A stretch of DNA of 64,000 bases from Streptomyces exfoliatus (GTDB lineage: Bacteria > Actinomycetota > Actinomycetes > Streptomycetales > Streptomycetaceae). Within the stretch, counting starts at the first letter, position 1. Each line of letters starts with the position of its first letter. The translations under genes and the position numbers were made by a program. This document shows positions 16,429 through 26,053 of this stretch, one piece after another. The stretch is from the NCBI RefSeq assembly GCF_000725545.1, contig NZ_JNZP01000013.1, positions 1 through 64,000 of the forward strand. Reading direction: 5' to 3'. The notes beneath the pieces were generated by a model. That model ran no database searches. It saw only the letters and a list, made by a program, of their open reading frames with translations, and had not been told where the DNA came from.

Positions 16429-16497
16429 ACGCCCACACGCAGGCGCGACCGCCGGGCACATTCGGGGACCACCGGGACACCGGGAAGGGGCAGCGGG

Positions 16498-17373
16498 TTG
16501 ACCACGCACGCACCACAGACGGCGCAGTCCGTGACGCTGCCCGCCTCGCTCGACGAGGCCGTGGCGGCGCTCACGGCCATGCCGGCCGCCGTCCCCGTCG
16601 CCGGTGGCACCGACCTGATGGCCGCCGTCAACAAAGGCCAGCTCCGCCCCGCCGGACTCGTCGGCCTGAGCCGCATCAACGAGATCCGCGGCTGGCAGTA
16701 CCAGGACGGACACGCCCTCCTCGGCGCGGGCCTCACCCACGCCCGGATGGGCCGCCCCGACTTCGCCGCCCTCATCCCGGCCCTCGCCGCCGCCTCCCGC
16801 GCCGCGGGACCGCCCCAGATCCGCAACGCGGGCACCCTCGGCGGCAACGTCGTCACCGCCGCGCCCAGCGGCGACTCGCTGCCCGTCCTCGCCGCCCTCG
16901 AAGCCGACCTGGTCGTCCTCGGGCCGCTCGGCAACCGCGAGATCCCCGTCTCCCACCTGCTCGCCGGCCGCGACCTGCTGGCCCCCGGCGAACTCGTCGC
17001 CTTCGTCCGCGTCCCGCTGCTTCACGCCCCCCAGGTCTTCCTCAAGGCCACCGGCCGCACCGGCCCGGCCCGCGCCACCGCCTCCGTCGCCGTCGTCCTC
17101 GACCCGGCCAGGCGCGGCGTGCGCTGCGCGGTCGGCGCCGTCGCCCCGATGCCGCTGCGCCCGCTGGAGGCCGAGCGATGGATCGCCTCGCTCGTGGACT
17201 GGGACAACGACCGGGGGCTCGCGCCGGAGGCGCTCACGGCGTTCGGCGAGTACGTCGCCGCCGCCTGCATCCCCGACCCGCCGGGCGACGAACAGTTGCC
17301 GCCCGCCGTACTGCACCTGCGGCGCACCGTCGCCGCACTCGCCCGACGGGCACTGGGGAGGGCACTGTCGTGA
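16498..17373 (+). CDS. Xanthine-dehydrogenase-like FAD subunit
   Basis: The 291-residue FAD-binding subunit of a molybdenum hydroxylase, passing electrons from the 2Fe-2S subunit to FAD and on to an acceptor. The FAD loops are visible: VAGGTDLMAAVN near 31-42 and IRNAGTLGGNVVTAAPSGD near 106-124. I start at the TTG at 16498, preceded by GAAGGGG at a good distance; an in-frame ATG at 16387 would add 37 arginine-rich residues unlike the family. Its stop overlaps the next start by four bases. Substrate is not predictable. Confidence 0.85.
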   Translation: MTTHAPQTAQSVTLPASLDEAVAALTAMPAAVPVAGGTDLMAAVNKGQLRPAGLVGLSRINEIRGWQYQDGHALLGAGLTHARMGRPDFAALIPALAAASRAAGPPQIRNAGTLGGNVVTAAPSGDSLPVLAALEADLVVLGPLGNREIPVSHLLAGRDLLAPGELVAFVRVPLLHAPQVFLKATGRTGPARATASVAVVLDPARRGVRCAVGAVAPMPLRPLEAERWIASLVDWDNDRGLAPEALTAFGEYVAAACIPDPPGDEQLPPAVLHLRRTVAALARRALGRALS

Positions 17374-18977
17374 GCAGCAACGACCAGCAGCACCAGGACT
17401 CCGGCGGCTGGGAGCCGATCCCGCAGAGCGAGGGGTACGACGGGGACGCGACCGCGTTCGTCCAGCTGCCGCCCGACTTCATGCTGGACGGCGTCCCCCT
17501 GGAGGCGCCCGGCCACGGCTACGTACCGCCCATGATCACGCCGCTCCAGCCGCTCAACCCGGGGACGGACCCGGCGGCGACGGGCACGTGGACGGTGCAC
17601 GTGCCGACGCAGGCGGAGCAGACGCAGTACTTCGACGGAGCCGGCGCCGGAGCCGGAGCCGGGGCCGGGTACGCCGAGTACGCGGGACCCGAGTACCCCG
17701 AGTACCCCGAGTGCCCCGGGTACACGGAGCAGCGGCCCGAGTCCTTCGGACGGCCGGGTCAGGCCGGTCAGAGCGGATACTCCGAGCAGATCGAGCAGAT
17801 CGAGCACCTGGGGTACGTCCAGCAGGACCCGCACGCGACGGCCGAGTGGCGATTCACGGAGCCGGCGGCGCCCGCAGGACCCGGCGCCACGGGCCAGTGG
17901 CAGATCCCGGCACTGCCGGACACGGAGCAGGCGCCGGAGGCGACGGACGAGTTCGCCGCGTCGGCCGTCAGGCCGTACGCCGAGGCCCCGGCCACCCTGC
18001 CGGGCGGCGCACCCGCTCCGTGGGTGCTCGCGGAGGACGAGAGGGCCGGGGAGGCGGGGGCCGACGACGAGCCGGCCACCACCGCCGTGGAAACCGCCCC
18101 CGGCGGGACGCCGGCCGACGGCGCGGAGGCGGAGCCGGCCGCGGCCGGAGCGACCGCCGTGGCGCCCGGCCATGCCCCCGAACACGGGCCGGGCCTCGTA
18201 CCGGACCGCGCGCCCGACTTCGTACCCGGTCCGAGGTCCGACTCCGCACCCGGTCATACCCCGGAACCCGGCGCCGACCTCACGCCTGACCCCACGGCCG
18301 ACGACCTCGCATCGGACCCGGAGGTCACGCCCGAGCCCACGGCCGACCTCGCGCCCGAGCTCGCGCCCGACCTCACGCCCAGCGCGAACGTCCACGCCTC
18401 CACCGACAGCGACGAGCACCCCCACACCTCGTACACCCTCCGCGTCAACGGCGTGGACCGTCCCGTCACCGGTTCCTGGATCGGCGAGTCCCTGCTCTAC
18501 GTCCTGCGCGAGCGCCTCGGCCTCGCCGGTGCCAAGGACGGCTGCTCGCAGGGCGAGTGCGGCGCGTGCAACGTGCAGGTCGACGGCCGGCTCGTGGCGT
18601 CCTGCCTGGTTCCCGCGGCGACCGCCGCCGAGAGCGAGGTACGGACGGTCGAGGGCCTCGCGACCGACGGGGAGCCCTCGGACGTGCAGCGGGCCATGGC
18701 CAAGTGCGGCACCGTCCAGTGCGGCTTCTGCATCCCCGGCATGTGCATGACCGTGCACGACCTTCTCGAGGGCAACCACGCGCCCACCGAACTCGAGACC
18801 CGCCAGGCGCTCGCCGGCAACCTGTGCCGCTGCTCCGGCTACCGGGGCGTGCTCGAAGCAGTACGGGACGTCGTCGCCGAGCGCGAGGCGAGCGCGGCGG
18901 CCACCGCGGCCGACGGCGCCGACGGGCCCCGTGTCCCGCACCAGATCCCGCACCCGCACGACGGAGGCATGGCGTGA
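17370..18977 (+). CDS. Xanthine-dehydrogenase-like 2Fe-2S subunit with a long disordered extension
   Basis: 535 residues, about three times the usual 160-200. The last 185 or so are a normal two-cluster ferredoxin-like subunit: CSQGECGAC with a later SCL cysteine, then CGFCIPGM and CRCSGY. The first 345 residues are low complexity, rich in Gly, Ala, Pro, Glu and Tyr, with runs such as GAGAGAGAG, EYPEYPE and repeats of DLTP/DLAPE. GTG at 17370 overlaps the FAD-subunit stop. No signal peptide is seen. The extension may tether partners or promote self-association; it could also have been added by an in-frame fusion. The enzyme domain itself looks intact. Confidence 0.85.
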   Translation: MSSNDQQHQDSGGWEPIPQSEGYDGDATAFVQLPPDFMLDGVPLEAPGHGYVPPMITPLQPLNPGTDPAATGTWTVHVPTQAEQTQYFDGAGAGAGAGAGYAEYAGPEYPEYPECPGYTEQRPESFGRPGQAGQSGYSEQIEQIEHLGYVQQDPHATAEWRFTEPAAPAGPGATGQWQIPALPDTEQAPEATDEFAASAVRPYAEAPATLPGGAPAPWVLAEDERAGEAGADDEPATTAVETAPGGTPADGAEAEPAAAGATAVAPGHAPEHGPGLVPDRAPDFVPGPRSDSAPGHTPEPGADLTPDPTADDLASDPEVTPEPTADLAPELAPDLTPSANVHASTDSDEHPHTSYTLRVNGVDRPVTGSWIGESLLYVLRERLGLAGAKDGCSQGECGACNVQVDGRLVASCLVPAATAAESEVRTVEGLATDGEPSDVQRAMAKCGTVQCGFCIPGMCMTVHDLLEGNHAPTELETRQALAGNLCRCSGYRGVLEAVRDVVAEREASAAATAADGADGPRVPHQIPHPHDGGMA

Positions 18978-21298
18978 GCAGCGACGCGACCACCGCCGTT
19001 CCCACGGCCCCTGACCTCCCCGGCTCCCCGGGCCAGGAGCCGTCCGCGCCGCACGGCCTCGGGACCTCGCTCCCGCAGGCCGAGGCGCGGGCGAAGACCG
19101 AGGGCACCTTCCCTTACGCCTCCGACCTGTGGGCCGAGGGACTGCTCTGGGCCGCGATCCTGCGCTCCCCGCACCCGCACGCCCGCATCGTGTCCGTCGA
19201 CACCAGCGCCGCGACCGCGATGCCGGGCGTACGGGCCGTGGTGACGGCCGCCGACGTGCCCGGCGCCGCGACGTACGGCCGGCAGGTCGCCGACCGGCCG
19301 GTGTTCGCCGCCGAGCTGGTCAGGCACCACGGCGAGGCGCTCGCCGCCGTCGCCGCCGACCACCCCGACACGGCCCGCCTCGCCGCCGCCGCGATCAGCG
19401 TCGAGTACGAACTCCTCGACCCGGTCACCGACCCGGAGAAGGCGTTCGCGGCGGAGGCGCTGCACCCCGACGGAAACCTGATCCGGCACATCCCGCTGCG
19501 CTTCGGCGACCCGGAGGCGACCGGCGAGGTCGTCGTCGAGGGCCTGTACCGGATCGGGCGCCAGGACCCGGCGCCGATCGGCGCGGAGGCGGGCCTCGCC
19601 GTACCGCGCCCCGACGGCGGCGTCGAGATCTACACCGCCTCCACCGACCCGCACACCGACCGGGACCTGGCCGCCGCCTGCTTCGGCCTGCCGTCCGAGC
19701 AGGTCAAGCTGGTCGTCACCGGCGTCCCCGGCGCCACCGGCGACCGTGAGGACCCGGGGTTCCAGATCCCGCTGGGCCTGCTCGCGCTGCGCACCGGCTG
19801 CCCGGTCAAGCTCACCGCCACCCGCGAGGAGTCCTTCCTCGGCCACGCCCACCGCCACCCCACCCTGCTGCGCTACCGCCACCACGCGGACGCGGAAGGG
19901 CGCCTGGTGAAGGTGGAGGCGCAGATCCTGCTCGACGCGGGCGCCTACGCCGACTCCTCCTCCGAGTCCCTCGCGGCGGCCGTGGCCTTCGCCTGCGGCC
20001 CGTACGTCGTCCCGCACGCCTTCGTCGAAGGCTGGGCGGTCCGTACGAACAACCCGCCGTCCGGCCATGTGCGGGGCGAGGGCGCGATGCAGGTCTGCGC
20101 GGCGTACGAGGCGCAGATGGACAAACTCGCGGCGAAACTGGGCGTGGACCCGGCCGAGCTGCGTATGCGGAACGTCATGGCGACCGGCGACATCCTGCCC
20201 ACGGGCCAGACGGTCACCTGCCCGGCCCCGGTGGCCGAACTCCTCTCCGCCGTACGTGACTTCCCCCTCCCCGCCCTCCCCAAGGACACCCCGGAGGGCG
20301 AGTGGCTGCTGCCAGGCGGCCCCGAGGGCGCGGGCGAACCCGGCGCCGTGCGGCGGGGCGTGGGGTACGCGCTCGGCATGGTGCACATGCTGGGCGCGGA
20401 GGGCACCGACGAGGTGTCCACGGCGACCGTACGGGTCCAGGACGGCGTGGCCACGGTCATCTGCTCGGCCGTGGACACCGGTTCGGGCTTCTCGACGCTC
20501 GCCCGGCAGATCGTGCAGGACACCCTCGGGATCGACGAGGTCCACGTCGCGCCCGTCGACACCGACCAGCCGCCGGCCGGACCGGCCGCGCACGGCCGCC
20601 ACACCTGGGTCTCGGGCGGGGCGGTGGAGCGGGCCGCGAAGATGGTGCGCACGCAGCTTCTCCAGCCGCTGGCCCACCAGTTCGGCATGTCGACGGAACT
20701 TCTCCAGATCACCGACGGCAAGATCACCTCGTACGACGGTGTCCTCTCGACCACGGTCACCGAGGCGATGGACGGCAAGGAACTCTGGGCAACCGCCCAG
20801 TGCCGCCCCCACCCCACAGAGCCGCTCGACGATTCGGGCCAGGGCGACGCGTTCGTCGGCCTCGCGTTCTGCGCGATCCGCGCGGTGGTCGACGTGGACA
20901 TCGAACTCGGCGCCGTGCGCGTCGTGGAGATGGCCGTCGCCCAGGACGTCGGCCGGATCCTCAACCCGGCCCAGCTCACCGCCCGCATCGAGGCGGGCGT
21001 CACCCAGGGCGTCGGCGCGGCCCTCACGGAGAACCTCCGCACCGCCCGCGGTCTGGTCCGGCACCCCGACTTCACGGGCTACGCACTCCCGACATCCCTG
21101 GATGCCCCGGACATTCGCATCGTGAAACTCGTCGAGGAACGCGACGTGGTGGCCCCCTTCGGCGCCAAGGCGGCGAGCGCGATCCCCGTCGTCACCTCAC
21201 CCGCCGCGGTGGCCTCAGCGGTACGCGCGGCGACCGGACGCCCGATCAACCGCCTCCCGATCCGCCCCCAGGCGGCCGTCGCCGTGCCCAATTCGTAA
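18974..21298 (+). CDS. Xanthine-dehydrogenase-like molybdenum subunit with altered motifs
   Basis: 774 residues, a full-length molybdopterin subunit (aldehyde oxidase/xanthine dehydrogenase large chain). GTG at 18974 overlaps the previous stop. Overall similarity is clear (REESFLGHAHRHP, AYEAQMDKLAAKLGVDP). However, where relatives have GGAFGGRED, this has PGATGDRED; where they have RGFGAVQ, it has RGEGAMQ; and where they have FGAKGVGE, whose Glu is the catalytic base, it has FGAKAASA. These readings rest on remembered family motifs. The enzyme may be inactive, act on another substrate, or use another cofactor arrangement. Confidence 0.82.
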   Translation: MSSDATTAVPTAPDLPGSPGQEPSAPHGLGTSLPQAEARAKTEGTFPYASDLWAEGLLWAAILRSPHPHARIVSVDTSAATAMPGVRAVVTAADVPGAATYGRQVADRPVFAAELVRHHGEALAAVAADHPDTARLAAAAISVEYELLDPVTDPEKAFAAEALHPDGNLIRHIPLRFGDPEATGEVVVEGLYRIGRQDPAPIGAEAGLAVPRPDGGVEIYTASTDPHTDRDLAAACFGLPSEQVKLVVTGVPGATGDREDPGFQIPLGLLALRTGCPVKLTATREESFLGHAHRHPTLLRYRHHADAEGRLVKVEAQILLDAGAYADSSSESLAAAVAFACGPYVVPHAFVEGWAVRTNNPPSGHVRGEGAMQVCAAYEAQMDKLAAKLGVDPAELRMRNVMATGDILPTGQTVTCPAPVAELLSAVRDFPLPALPKDTPEGEWLLPGGPEGAGEPGAVRRGVGYALGMVHMLGAEGTDEVSTATVRVQDGVATVICSAVDTGSGFSTLARQIVQDTLGIDEVHVAPVDTDQPPAGPAAHGRHTWVSGGAVERAAKMVRTQLLQPLAHQFGMSTELLQITDGKITSYDGVLSTTVTEAMDGKELWATAQCRPHPTEPLDDSGQGDAFVGLAFCAIRAVVDVDIELGAVRVVEMAVAQDVGRILNPAQLTARIEAGVTQGVGAALTENLRTARGLVRHPDFTGYALPTSLDAPDIRIVKLVEERDVVAPFGAKAASAIPVVTSPAAVASAVRAATGRPINRLPIRPQAAVAVPNS

Positions 21299-21416
21299 CC
21301 ATGTGATGTCCGTTGCTTGTGCAACCCCGGGGTGCGCACTGTCGTCGTTCCCAACTACAGTGAACTTCTAGACTTGGCAGTGCCGCACGGGTGTTCAACG
21401 GGGGAGGAGCGCGAGC

Positions 21417-21887
21417 GTGGAAGCCTATATGGACGGGGCAGGGATGCGCGCCATGAGCAGGGAGGCCGTGCTCTACAACACGGAATCCATGTCGGAGTTC
21501 AAGGCGGGCATCGACGGCCTGATCGAGATGCTCACCTCCTCGGAGGCCGGCCCGGGCAAGATGAAGAGCGACCCGTTGTCGCGCACCAAGTTCGGCGGCG
21601 GTGGTGCGGCCTGGGGCGAGGCGACGGGCATCTACACCTCGTACGAGACCGTCCTCAGGCAGTTGACGGAGCTCTCCGGACTGCTGCAGGACTGCCTGGA
21701 GGGCCTTGGCATCGCGGTCGTCGCGTCCAAGGACGGCTTCCAGCAGATGGACGACGACATCAAGCAGAAGATGATCGGCATTCACCAGCGGACCGAGGAC
21801 GCCAAGGCGAAGGCGGACCGCGAGGCCGGCCGCATCCCGGAGACCGGCAAGGATCGGACGGGCGACGAAGGCGGCGGCTACCAGTAG
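21417..21887 (+). CDS. ESX/WXG-like small helical protein
   Basis: 156 residues, mostly helical, no signal peptide and no membrane segment. AAWGEATGIYTSYETVLRQL (about 62-81) resembles the Trp-Gly turn and second helix of the WXG100/ESX superfamily; the C-terminus is polar and glycine-rich. GTG at 21417 has GGAGGAG about 8 bases upstream. A second WXG-type protein and a mycosin follow on the same strand, so export by a type VII system is likely. I do not recognise a named family. Confidence 0.7.
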   Translation: MEAYMDGAGMRAMSREAVLYNTESMSEFKAGIDGLIEMLTSSEAGPGKMKSDPLSRTKFGGGGAAWGEATGIYTSYETVLRQLTELSGLLQDCLEGLGIAVVASKDGFQQMDDDIKQKMIGIHQRTEDAKAKADREAGRIPETGKDRTGDEGGGYQ

Positions 21888-21932
21888 GGCGGGCATGGAC
21901 GGAATGTCGGGGACACGGGGAAGAGGCGAAGG

Positions 21933-23462
21933 ATGAGGCCAGCAGAGGGCGGCGGAGGCGGCGGTACCACCGATTTCAGCTCCATGTCGCACCAGCAGAT
22001 GCTGGATTGGCTGGACGAAGCCAGCGAATCCGGTGTGAGGATCGCGGCCGACCGCTTGCAGGCAGCGGCCGAACAGCTGGATGCCATCGCGGAGAAGCTC
22101 AAGAGCCGGTCACTTCGAGTGGACTGGAAGGGCGAAGCGGAGCAGGCCTTCAACAAGTGGGCTGACGGCGTGGTGAGTTCCACCAGGGCGCTCAGCGACT
22201 ACAGCGGCAACGGGGCCGTGGAGATGCACAAGACGGCGTCGGCCATTGCCAGCGCCAAGAGCGCCATGCCTCGTTACACCTCCCACGAGTCGGCCAAGGC
22301 GAACCTGGCGGCCGCGCAGAAGTACCGCAACGACCCCGATTCGGCGAAGGTCGCCGGTGACGCCCAGCGGTCGATCTCCGCCAGCGAGGACCTCCAGGCG
22401 ATTCTGGCCAAGGAGGCGGCGACCAAGCAGGCGGCGGAGACGGAGATGGTGAAGCTCTCGTCCGCGTACTACTGGTCCAGCTTCCACATGACGAGCGCCC
22501 AGCCGCCGACGTTCCCGCCGCCGCCGGGGGATTTCGTCCCGGCGAGCGCGAACGAGCGCCGAAGCGGAGGGTCTGTCGGCCCCTCGTCGAAGAGCGGAAG
22601 CTATTCGACAGGGACAGGCGCGGAAACGGGCGCGGGGGCGCGCACCACCATCTCGCAACCGGATACGCGCACCACGCCGGACACGCACACCGTCCCGCCC
22701 TCGCAGGACAAGAGCGGTCCGACGCACGTCATCCGCCCCGAAGTCAGGCCCGACGTCCCCGTGGACCTCGGCATCGACAGCGTCGAGACCCTGACGCCGC
22801 CGACCACACCCGGTCCGACGACGCAGACCCCAGGCACGACGCCGCCGATCACCAAGCCGGACGGCGGTACGCCTCCGTTCGTGACGACCACCGGCGTTCC
22901 GCCCTTCACGGGGAAGGGAGGTCAGGCCCCCGTACGTCCCACCGGCCCCGTCACCGGCGGCACGCGCAACCCGATGACCACCGGCCCGCGCGGCCTCCCG
23001 GGCATGCCCGGCCCGCTGGGCGGCCCCCGTGAGGGAATCAGCGGCGGCCGTCAGGTTCCCCAGACGGGCCGTCCCACGACGGGCATCCCGCGCAGCACCG
23101 TCATCGGCACCGAGCCTGGCGGGCGTAACGGCTCCGGCGTCGGCCGCGCCCCCATGGGCGGCGGCATGGGAGGCCCGATGGGCGGTGCCATGGGTGCAGG
23201 CCAGAGCGGCATCAGCGGCGGACGCCGTCTCGCCGGTGAGACCGGCGGAGTCGTCGGCGGCAAGGCGCAGCGCGCCGGAGCCGCGGGTGGCGCTGGTGGC
23301 ACGCGACCGTTCACGCCGGGTGGCTCCGGCCTCGTGCGCGGCGGCTCCCCGCGGTCCGGTGACCGTGAGGAGCAGAACGGAGAGCGTCCCGACTACCTTG
23401 TCGAGGACGAGGAGACCTGGCAGCAGGGCAACCGCCGCGTGGCCCCGCCCGTCATCGACTGA
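21933..23462 (+). CDS. WXG-type protein with Pro/Gly-rich C-terminal tail
   Basis: 509 residues in two parts. Residues about 15-190 are helical and hold VDWKGEAEQAFNKWADG (about 64-80), a typical WXG turn. Residues about 200-500 are disordered and rich in Pro, Gly and Thr (TPPTTPGPTTQTPGTTPP, MGGGMGGPMGGAMG). This resembles PPE-like or other cell-envelope type VII substrates. GAAGG lies before the ATG. The mycosin gene begins 23 bases after its stop. The sequence around this stop codon was copied when the mycosin gene was duplicated. Confidence 0.75.
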   Translation: MRPAEGGGGGGTTDFSSMSHQQMLDWLDEASESGVRIAADRLQAAAEQLDAIAEKLKSRSLRVDWKGEAEQAFNKWADGVVSSTRALSDYSGNGAVEMHKTASAIASAKSAMPRYTSHESAKANLAAAQKYRNDPDSAKVAGDAQRSISASEDLQAILAKEAATKQAAETEMVKLSSAYYWSSFHMTSAQPPTFPPPPGDFVPASANERRSGGSVGPSSKSGSYSTGTGAETGAGARTTISQPDTRTTPDTHTVPPSQDKSGPTHVIRPEVRPDVPVDLGIDSVETLTPPTTPGPTTQTPGTTPPITKPDGGTPPFVTTTGVPPFTGKGGQAPVRPTGPVTGGTRNPMTTGPRGLPGMPGPLGGPREGISGGRQVPQTGRPTTGIPRSTVIGTEPGGRNGSGVGRAPMGGGMGGPMGGAMGAGQSGISGGRRLAGETGGVVGGKAQRAGAAGGAGGTRPFTPGGSGLVRGGSPRSGDREEQNGERPDYLVEDEETWQQGNRRVAPPVID

Positions 23463-23485
23463 TCAGCGCGAGGAAGCGGAAGCAG

Positions 23486-24730
23486 ATGCGTACCAGCAGT
23501 ATTCGACGGAGTCGTGCCCGAGTCACCGCCTCGGCCGCCTTGGGGATGCTGCTGGTGGGCATCGCTTCCGCTCCGGCCCATGCGGAGGGCGTCCGCGACC
23601 GTCAGTGGCACCTGACCGCGATGGGCGCCGAGAAGATCTGGCAGCTCAGTACAGGCAAGGGCGTCACCGTCGCCGTGATCGACAGTGGTGTGGATCAAAG
23701 GAACCCGGACTTGAGGGGACAGATCCTCAAGGGCAAGGATCTCGCCCCGGACGAAGAGGGCGACGAGTTCACCGACTACACGGGTCACGGCACCGGCATG
23801 GCCGGTCTCATCGCGGGTACTGGCGAGGCTGACGGTGGCAACGGTGCTTTCGGGCTGGCTCCGGGAGCCAAGATCCTCCCCGTGCGTGTGCCGGGATCAG
23901 GCGGTGGGAACAAGAGCCAGGCCCAGGCCGACCGTGAGTTCAACAGGTACATGCCCGAGGCGATCCGCTTCGCCGCCGATGCCGGGGCGAAGGTCATCAA
24001 CATCTCTCAGGGCGTCACCACTGGCTCGCAGCAGCTCACCGATGCCGTGAAGTACGCCCTCGACAAGGGTGCGTTGGTCTTCGCCGCTGTCGGCAACACC
24101 GGAGACAAGAGCAACAAGCTGGAATACCCGGGGGCGACTCCTGGTGTCGTCGGTGTCGGTGCCGTCGACCAGAAGGTGAAGCATGTTCCCATGTCCCAGA
24201 TCGGTCCCCAGGTCGACATCGCGGCCCCTGGCAGTGACATGGTCGCCGCATGTGGCACCGGAATCTGCACGTCCACCGGCACCAGTGACGCATCCGCTCT
24301 CGCTTCCGCCGCGGCCGCGCTCGTGTGGTCGAAGCACCCCGACTGGACCAACAACCAGGTCCTGAAGGTCATGCTCAACACCATCTCCTCGCCGACCGAG
24401 GGTCCCAAGCGCAGTGACTTCATCGGCTACGGTGCCATCCGCCCGCTCCGTATGCTGAAGACGCCCGGTGACCCCGGCCCGGCCGATGTCCGGCCCATCG
24501 ACGACCTCAAGGAGATCGCGGCCGGCACCCCGTCCGCGAGCACTTCTGCCACGGACCCTTCGTCGTCCTCCCCCGCCCCTTCGGAGTCTTCCGCCGCGCC
24601 GGCGCCGGCTCCGCAGGCCGCTGCCGAGGACAGCGGTAACACCGGCCTCTGGATCGGGCTGGGCATCGGAGTGGCCGTGCTGATCGGTGCCGCTGTCGCC
24701 GTGTTCGTACTGCGTTCGCGGCGGGGCTGA
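23486..24730 (+). CDS. Type VII-associated serine protease, mycosin (MycP)
   Basis: 414-residue membrane-anchored subtilisin-like protease of the mycosin family, which processes or stabilises ESX secretion. A signal peptide (to about residue 33, PAHAEG) is followed by the catalytic triad Asp66 (VIDSGVD), His101 (GHGTGM) and Ser267 (GTSDASA). The tail has a Ser/Pro/Ala-rich linker, one transmembrane helix (about 387-409) and a short Arg-rich end. GAGGAAGCGGAAG precedes the ATG. All catalytic residues are present, so this copy should be active. Confidence 0.92.
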   Translation: MRTSSIRRSRARVTASAALGMLLVGIASAPAHAEGVRDRQWHLTAMGAEKIWQLSTGKGVTVAVIDSGVDQRNPDLRGQILKGKDLAPDEEGDEFTDYTGHGTGMAGLIAGTGEADGGNGAFGLAPGAKILPVRVPGSGGGNKSQAQADREFNRYMPEAIRFAADAGAKVINISQGVTTGSQQLTDAVKYALDKGALVFAAVGNTGDKSNKLEYPGATPGVVGVGAVDQKVKHVPMSQIGPQVDIAAPGSDMVAACGTGICTSTGTSDASALASAAAALVWSKHPDWTNNQVLKVMLNTISSPTEGPKRSDFIGYGAIRPLRMLKTPGDPGPADVRPIDDLKEIAAGTPSASTSATDPSSSSPAPSESSAAPAPAPQAAAEDSGNTGLWIGLGIGVAVLIGAAVAVFVLRSRRG

Positions 24731-24774
24731 CTTCCGCCCGTCGTCGACTGATCAGCGCGAGGAAGCGGAAGCAG

Positions 24775-25994
24775 ATGCGTACCGGCAGTATTCGACGGAG
24801 TCGTGCCCGAGCTACCGCCTCGGCCGCCTTGGGGATGCTGCTGGTGGGCATCGCTTCCGTGCCCGCCCACGCGGAGGGCGTCCGGGACCGCCAATGGCAC
24901 CTCGACGCCATGGGCGCCGAGGAGATCTGGCAGATCAGCACAGGCAAGGGCGTCACCGTCGCGGTGATCGACTCCGGCGTGAGCAAGAGCAACCCGGAAC
25001 TCCGTGGTCAGGTGCTGGCCGGCAAGGACTTCGCCACGAATCTGTCGGGGGATCAGTTCACCGAGTACACCGGACACGGCACGGGCATGGCCGCTCTCAT
25101 CGCGGGCACAGGGGCCGGAAGCGGAGCCTTTGGCCTGGCCACTGGTGCCAAGATCCTTCCGGTACGCGTTCCCAGGCTTGACGCGGGGAAGGGCACTCTG
25201 GCGCAGAGCGAGAAGGATTTCAACCGCGACGTTCCCCCCGCGATCAGGTACGCGGCTGATGCCGGCGCCAAGGTCATCAACGTCTCTCTCGGCTCGACAG
25301 CGGGTTCGCAGGCACTCACCGACTCGGTGAAGTACGCCCTGGACAAGGGCGCCCTGGTCTTCGCGGGCGTCGGCAACAGTGGTGACAAGGGAAACCGTCT
25401 CGAGTACCCGGCAGCGACCCTGGTGCGGTCGGCGTCGGTGCCGTCGACAAGAAGCTGACGCGCGTCCCGATGTCCCAGTACGGCCCCCAGGTCGACATGG
25501 CGGCACCGGGTAAGGACATGGTCGCCGCATGCGGCGACGGCACTGACATCTGCACGTCCACCGGTACCAGCGACGCCACCGCCCTGGCCTCCGCCGCCGC
25601 CGCGCTCATCTGGTCGAAGCACCCCGACTGGACCAACAACCAGGTCCTGAAGGTCATGCTCAACACGATCGCCGCGCCCAACGACGGCGGGAAGCGCAAC
25701 GACTACATCGGCTACGGAGCCATCCGGCCCCTCCGTGCCCTGAAGACCCCTGGTGACCCCGGCCCGGCCGATGTGCGGCCCATCGACGACCTCAAGGAGG
25801 CGGTGACCGCCTCGCCGTCCGGTGACCTTCCCTCGTCGACCCCGTCTTCCGCACCCCCCGCACCGGCTCCGGCCCCGCAGGCGTCGACGGACGAGGGCGG
25901 CAACACCGGGCTGTGGATCGGCCTCGGAATCGGCGCGGCCGTGCTGATCGGTGCCGCCGTCGCCGTATCCGCACTCCGGTCCCGGCGAGGCTGA
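24775..25994 (+). pseudogene. Second mycosin copy, broken by a one-base deletion
   Basis: Duplicate of the preceding mycosin. It reads normally to GNRLEYPAAT (about 25420), then shifts and stops at 25456-25458. The second half, with the catalytic Ser in GTSDATALAS, the linker and the transmembrane anchor, continues in another frame to 25994. Comparison with copy 1 shows one missing C in GCGACC-CTGGTG near 25419; restoring it gives ATPGAVGVGAVDKK. Either a recent inactivating mutation or a sequencing error in a C run. The rest is well preserved, which favours recent or artefactual damage. Confidence 0.8.
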
Positions 25995-25996
25995 GT

Positions 25997-26026
25997 CCTC
26001 GTGCCGGGGTCCGTCCTGGCACGAGG
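25997..26026. terminator. Bidirectional stem-loop between mycosin copy 2 and the kinase gene
   Basis: CCTCGTGCC (25997-26005) pairs perfectly with GGCACGAGG (26018-26026) between two convergent genes. Confidence 0.6.
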
Positions 26027-26053
26027 CGGAGAAGCGAGCCGGGTGAGCCTGGT

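Larger units (their letters stand above)
23447..25994 (+). repeat. Tandem duplication of the mycosin gene
   Basis: Two units with start codons exactly 1,289 bases apart (23486 and 24775). Both begin with nearly identical sequence covering the stop codon of the upstream WXG gene, the ribosome site and the signal peptide (about 23447-23568 and 24736-24857). Divergence is moderate in the middle, and the C-terminal tails differ, so the duplication is not brand new. Confidence 0.85.

Noticed and set aside
21299..21416. Left attachment site for an island next to tRNA-Cys
   Set aside because: No copy of the tRNA-Cys 3' end was found near the left edge of the type VII-like block. The small GTTGC-TTGT-GCAAC hairpin at 21312-21325 is too weak to call.
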